The notes under the pieces are model-generated. The model worked only from the letters and a program-made list of their open reading frames with translations. It did no database searches and was not told the DNA's origin. A DNA stretch of 64,000 bases from positions 62,001-126,000 of the forward strand of contig NZ_PCPA01000002.1 of the NCBI RefSeq assembly GCF_002979515.1, written 5' to 3'. Source of the stretch: Microbacterium sp. MYb54 (GTDB lineage Bacteria; Actinomycetota; Actinomycetes; Actinomycetales; Microbacteriaceae). The position numbers were made by a program, and so were the translations under genes. Each line of letters begins with the position of its first letter. Within the stretch, counting starts at the first letter, position 1. Below, piece after piece: positions 61,122-64,000 of this stretch.

Positions 61122-62438
61122 TCACCCCGTCCGCTCGGCATGGAACTCCGTGCGCTCGACCTCCACGGCCTCTCCGAGCTCGTCCCAGTACTCGTCGACG
61201 GCCTCGGCGCGAGGATCGTCTGACGCATCGACCATCTCCGCCGTCTCGATGTAGGTCTCGAGGGCGTGGGTCTGCAGCGTGAGGTCTTGCAACCCGTCGC
61301 GCGGATCGCCGACCCTCGACGCGGTGAAGCTGTCGGGCGATCCGGTTCCGTCGATCGACCCGCCAGCGGCGAGCGTCGACACGATGTCGTCGGTGTGCCG
61401 GAGCTGGATCAGCGTCTGGTCGTCGCCGAGAGTCGGCTCCGTGGGGCTTCCCGCCGTCATCAGGGTCGACACCGCGAACTCGCTCTCCATCGCGAGGCGG
61501 GCGGCGATCATCCCGCCCTGGGAGTGGGCGACCACATCGACCTGGTCGCCCGGCTCCGCACCAGCGGCCGCGAGCGCATCGAGGGTGGCCTGATAGGACG
61601 CGGATGTCTGCCCCTGGTAGAGCTCGATGTTCGCCTTCATGTCCCACGGCTCCGACTCGCCTGCCTGCCATGGCAGTGAGTTCTGGGTCCCCTCGACATA
61701 GGCCACGTAGCGGGTCGCGCCACCGACCATCGTGTACTTCTCGACCGCGACCTGCGCATTCGCCCCCGGCATCCTCCTGAATGCGGCGGCGAGGCCCGTC
61801 GGCGCGCTCGGAGTCGATGTCGCCACCGGCGTCACGCTCACGGCCTCGGCCACTCCTTTCAGAACCGTGCCGGAGCGGACCTTTCCGAGCCCGGAAGCGA
61901 TGCCCACCAGCGCACCGCCCAAGAACAGCGGCGGGAGCGCCCCCGCCGCGTCGTACTGATCTCCCAGCCCCTCGAACCGACGCTTCTCCCACCCCGCCAC
62001 CAGCCAGTCCGCCATGGTCCCGATCCGCTCGTCGTCGGCGACCAGCCCGTCCACGCGCGCTTGGACGGCGTTCGCTGCCGCGGCGTCGGTGAGGGCGAGC
62101 GCCTCGGCCTGCGCCCGCAGCTCGACGACCTCGAACGCATCCGCCATCAACAGCGCGCCCGTGCAGGCATTCTCGACTTCTGCGCACAGCGCACCGACTC
62201 GCTCACCGCTCCGCTGCAACGCACTCACATCTACTCGGGGTGGCGGCTCCGGAGAGGAGGCGATGAGAGCCTGCGCACGGATGACCGCTTCACGCGCTTC
62301 GTCATACTGCGAGGCCACCGCGCGCATCCGATAGCCGACACCGCGAAGCTGCTCGGTGTCGACGGCGATCGCTCCACCGTGGTCGATCTCCAATCCCCCG
62401 GCGTCCGCCGGCACTCCGCTGCCGGAGATCGCGTTCAT
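61122..62438 (-). CDS. Alpha/beta hydrolase with WXG-like helical N-terminus
   Basis: A 438-residue protein. The first ~160 residues are helical (RMRAVASQYDEAREAVIRAQ), resembling the ESX/WXG100-LXG-type N-terminal region of polymorphic secreted proteins. The C-terminal half is a lipase-like hydrolase with DVVAHSQGGMIAARLAME, the serine being in the AHSQGG elbow (~residue 309). A 96-residue helical partner gene overlaps its start by four bases. Start ATG 62438; the frame upstream is not protein-like. A secreted T7SS-type lipase is possible but no signal peptide is visible. Confidence 0.75.
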   Translation of the reverse strand: MNAISGSGVPADAGGLEIDHGGAIAVDTEQLRGVGYRMRAVASQYDEAREAVIRAQALIASSPEPPPRVDVSALQRSGERVGALCAEVENACTGALLMADAFEVVELRAQAEALALTDAAAANAVQARVDGLVADDERIGTMADWLVAGWEKRRFEGLGDQYDAAGALPPLFLGGALVGIASGLGKVRSGTVLKGVAEAVSVTPVATSTPSAPTGLAAAFRRMPGANAQVAVEKYTMVGGATRYVAYVEGTQNSLPWQAGESEPWDMKANIELYQGQTSASYQATLDALAAAGAEPGDQVDVVAHSQGGMIAARLAMESEFAVSTLMTAGSPTEPTLGDDQTLIQLRHTDDIVSTLAAGGSIDGTGSPDSFTASRVGDPRDGLQDLTLQTHALETYIETAEMVDASDDPRAEAVDEYWDELGEAVEVERTEFHAERTG

Positions 62439-62725
62439 CCCTCCGCCCCCTCTCCCAGCTCCCACTCGCGAACCTTGAGGTTTCCGATCTCGACTGCGGT
62501 TTCGTCACGCAGGCGCGCAAGCAGTTCGTTCAGCGCGCGAAACCCCTCGGACTGCCAATCCGTACTGTCGACGAGCGCGACCAGGGTCGATCCCGCCTCT
62601 TCCAGCGTCGAGATGGCGGCACCGATCTCGACGCGCGCCAGGGAAATCCCCCAGAGCTGTGAGGAACCGCCGGCCTGGTCCTGCGCGAACGAGTACATGG
62701 CCCCAGCATCCGGGATCGCGGGCAT
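62435..62725 (-). CDS. Small helical protein, WXG100-like partner
   Basis: A ~96-residue protein (MPAIPDAGAMYSFAQDQAGG start) with an extended helical hairpin: LWGISLARVEIGAAISTLEE and FRALNELLARLRDETAVEIG. Size, helix arrangement and coupling to the next gene (ATGA overlap) resemble WXG100 or LXG accessory proteins, but no WXG is visible. The start is uncertain: ATG 62725 follows GGGAGAG too closely, ATG 62698 is an alternative. Function unknown. Confidence 0.6.
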   Translation of the reverse strand: MPAIPDAGAMYSFAQDQAGGSSQLWGISLARVEIGAAISTLEEAGSTLVALVDSTDWQSEGFRALNELLARLRDETAVEIGNLKVREWELGEGAEG

Positions 62726-62843
62726 CTCTCCCGGCACGAATCCCGCGACCGGTGGAGAGACGGACGCCCGTTCACGGTGTGCAGAGGATCGCGCGGGCCG
62801 GGCCGCGCTGTGCAGGATGCCCGAGGCCGGGCAGAATGTATCT

Positions 62844-63356
62844 GTGACATCCCCGGATCCCTTCCGCGTGATCTTCGTCTGTACGGGGAACATCTGCCGC
62901 TCTCCCATGGCCGAGGTCGTCTTCCGCGACCTCGCGGAACGCCAGGGACTCGGCTCGCGCATCGTCTCGCGCAGCGCCGGAACCGGAGACTGGCATCTCG
63001 GCGAACGCGCCGACCACCGCACGATCGATTCGCTGGCCCGCCACGGCTTCGACGGCTCCCAGCACCGCGCCAAGCAGTTCACCGCAGCGGCCTTCGCCGA
63101 CAACGATCTCGTCGTCGCCCTCGACCGCACGCACGAGCGCATCCTGCGGGAATGGGCGCACGACGAAGACGAAGAAGGCAAGGTCACGCTCCTGCTCGCA
63201 TTCGACCCGAACGCGACGACCCACGACGTGCCCGATCCCTACTACGCGGGCGCGGAGATGTTCGATTCCGTGCTCGGTATGATTGAGGCGGCGACTCGGG
63301 GCCTGTTCCGCCAGCTCGAACCCGCTCTTCGTCTCCCCCGCACGCCCCGCATCTGA
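62844..63356 (+). CDS. Low-molecular-weight protein tyrosine phosphatase
   Basis: A 170-residue phosphatase. The P-loop C-x5-R is VCTGNICRSPMAEV near residue 12, and the general-acid Asp lies in VPDPYYAGAEMFD near the end. These act on arginine or tyrosine phosphates. The start is GTG 62844, after gcagaatgtatct; upstream sequence is not protein-like. It precedes purB. Confidence 0.92.
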   Translation: MTSPDPFRVIFVCTGNICRSPMAEVVFRDLAERQGLGSRIVSRSAGTGDWHLGERADHRTIDSLARHGFDGSQHRAKQFTAAAFADNDLVVALDRTHERILREWAHDEDEEGKVTLLLAFDPNATTHDVPDPYYAGAEMFDSVLGMIEAATRGLFRQLEPALRLPRTPRI

Positions 63357-63380
63357 GGGGCCCGATCAGGAGGAACTCCC

Positions 63381-64000
63381 CTGACTTTCCAGCCCTCGCT
63401 CCCGCCGCAGCCCCTGAGCCCCCTCGACGGTCGCTACCGCGGCGCTGTCACCGGCCTCGCCGACTTCCTGTCCGAGGCGGGCCTGAACCGGGCACGCGTC
63501 GAGGTCGAGGTCGAGTGGCTGATCGCACTCACCGACCGCTCGCTGTTCGAGACCTCCCCGCTGTCAGATGCCGACAAGGAGCGCCTGCGCGCGCTCTACC
63601 GCGACTTCGGGCAGGCCGAGATCGACTGGCTCGCCGAGAAGGAAGCCGTCACCCAGCACGACGTGAAGGCGATCGAGTACCTCGTGCGCGACCGGCTCTC
63701 GACCCTGGGCCTCGACTCGATCGCCGAGCTCACGCACTTCGCCGCGACGAGCGAAGACATCAACTCCGCCTCCTATGCCCTCACCGTCAAGCGTGCTGTC
63801 GAAGAGGTCTGGCTTCCCGGTCTCGACACCGTGATCGCGAAGCTGCGCGAGCTCGCCGTCGAGCACGCCGATGCCGCGATGCTCTCCCGCACGCACGGTC
63901 AGCCCGCCACCCCGTCGACCATGGGCAAGGAGATCGCCGTGTTCGCGTGGCGTCTCGAGCGCGTGCGCAGCCAGATCGCGGCATCCGACTACCTGGCGAA
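63381..64000 (+). CDS. purB: Adenylosuccinate lyase, 5' part (CTG start)
   Basis: First 206 codons of adenylosuccinate lyase, which runs off the right edge; it forms AMP from adenylosuccinate and acts in AICAR synthesis. The reading frame opens L(T)FQPSLPPQPLSPLDGRYR, continues EVEVEWLIALTDRSLFETS, and contains HFAATSEDINSASYALTVKR and MLSRTHGQPATPSTMGKEIA, all diagnostic. No ATG, GTG or TTG lies before the family's first conserved residues: the frame begins at CTG 63381 with GGAGG seven bases upstream. The next in-frame GTG would delete about 95 residues. Confidence 0.88.
   Translation, partial: MTFQPSLPPQPLSPLDGRYRGAVTGLADFLSEAGLNRARVEVEVEWLIALTDRSLFETSPLSDADKERLRALYRDFGQAEIDWLAEKEAVTQHDVKAIEYLVRDRLSTLGLDSIAELTHFAATSEDINSASYALTVKRAVEEVWLPGLDTVIAKLRELAVEHADAAMLSRTHGQPATPSTMGKEIAVFAWRLERVRSQIAASDYLA

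Overview
The window is very GC-rich, densely coded DNA with short or overlapping gene junctions (many ATGA/GTGA overlaps) and frequent GTG starts. The gene content points to an actinobacterium of the Microbacteriaceae, most likely Microbacterium or a close relative: cysteine-free L33/S14 ribosomal proteins, one HU protein with an N-terminal ADKSITKTE sequence, fused CopD/CtaG, a PucR regulator and a branched-chain 2-oxoacid dehydrogenase. The genus call is inference from gene content. No rRNA, tRNA, CRISPR array or insertion sequence was seen.

Layout. 0-8 kb: an incomplete hypothetical gene, a NUDIX hydrolase, an acyl-CoA synthetase followed by a DUF1295 membrane enzyme, a TetR-controlled membrane protein and a serine hydrolase. 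8-15 kb: DUF1684 and epimerase genes, a MarR/MFS divergent pair with a clear operator region, an oxidoreductase, an aquaporin with an altered pore motif, an APC permease and a cysteine hydrolase. 15-25 kb: CorA, a lipoprotein with the beta-lactamase fold but without catalytic residues, DUF2470 plus heme oxygenase, a PIF1-like helicase, CopD/CtaG, HU, and a TetR/alpha-beta hydrolase pair. 25.4-32.7 kb: a complete 5-oxoproline module (pxpA-accB-accC-pxpB-pxpC) divergent from a PucR regulator and an NCS1 permease. This module is bracketed by two almost identical 47-bp terminator repeats. 32.7-41.3 kb: ribosomal genes rpmB-rpmG-rpsN, then a DNA glycosylase, a large membrane-anchored protein, and a zinc operon (znuACB, zur, permease, TIGR03943 partner) behind a near-consensus Zur box. 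41.3-47.5 kb: an oligosaccharide ABC importer with a GH13 alpha-glucosidase and a divergent ROK regulator.

47.5-55.3 kb looks like an inserted accessory island. Its genes have no metabolic theme and its intergenic DNA is longer and less GC-rich. It carries HigB toxin, a HigA-ImmA/IrrE fusion and a SIR2-like protein with a GAF-like C-terminus in one direction, a YegP-type protein, a possible PD-(D/E)XK-like protein, and a 786-residue DUF4062-helical-repeat protein. The best candidate for an undescribed system is here: the higB / higA-immA / SIR2-GAF string, possibly with the DUF4062 protein.

55.3-64 kb returns to core genes: branched-chain 2-oxoacid dehydrogenase (E1alpha-E1beta-E2), hisC, a ribbon-helix-helix/Doc toxin-antitoxin pair with a palindromic operator overlapping its start codon, a PF04020 membrane protein, a lipase-like protein with a small partner gene, a low-molecular-weight tyrosine phosphatase, and the start of purB, which appears to use a CTG start codon.
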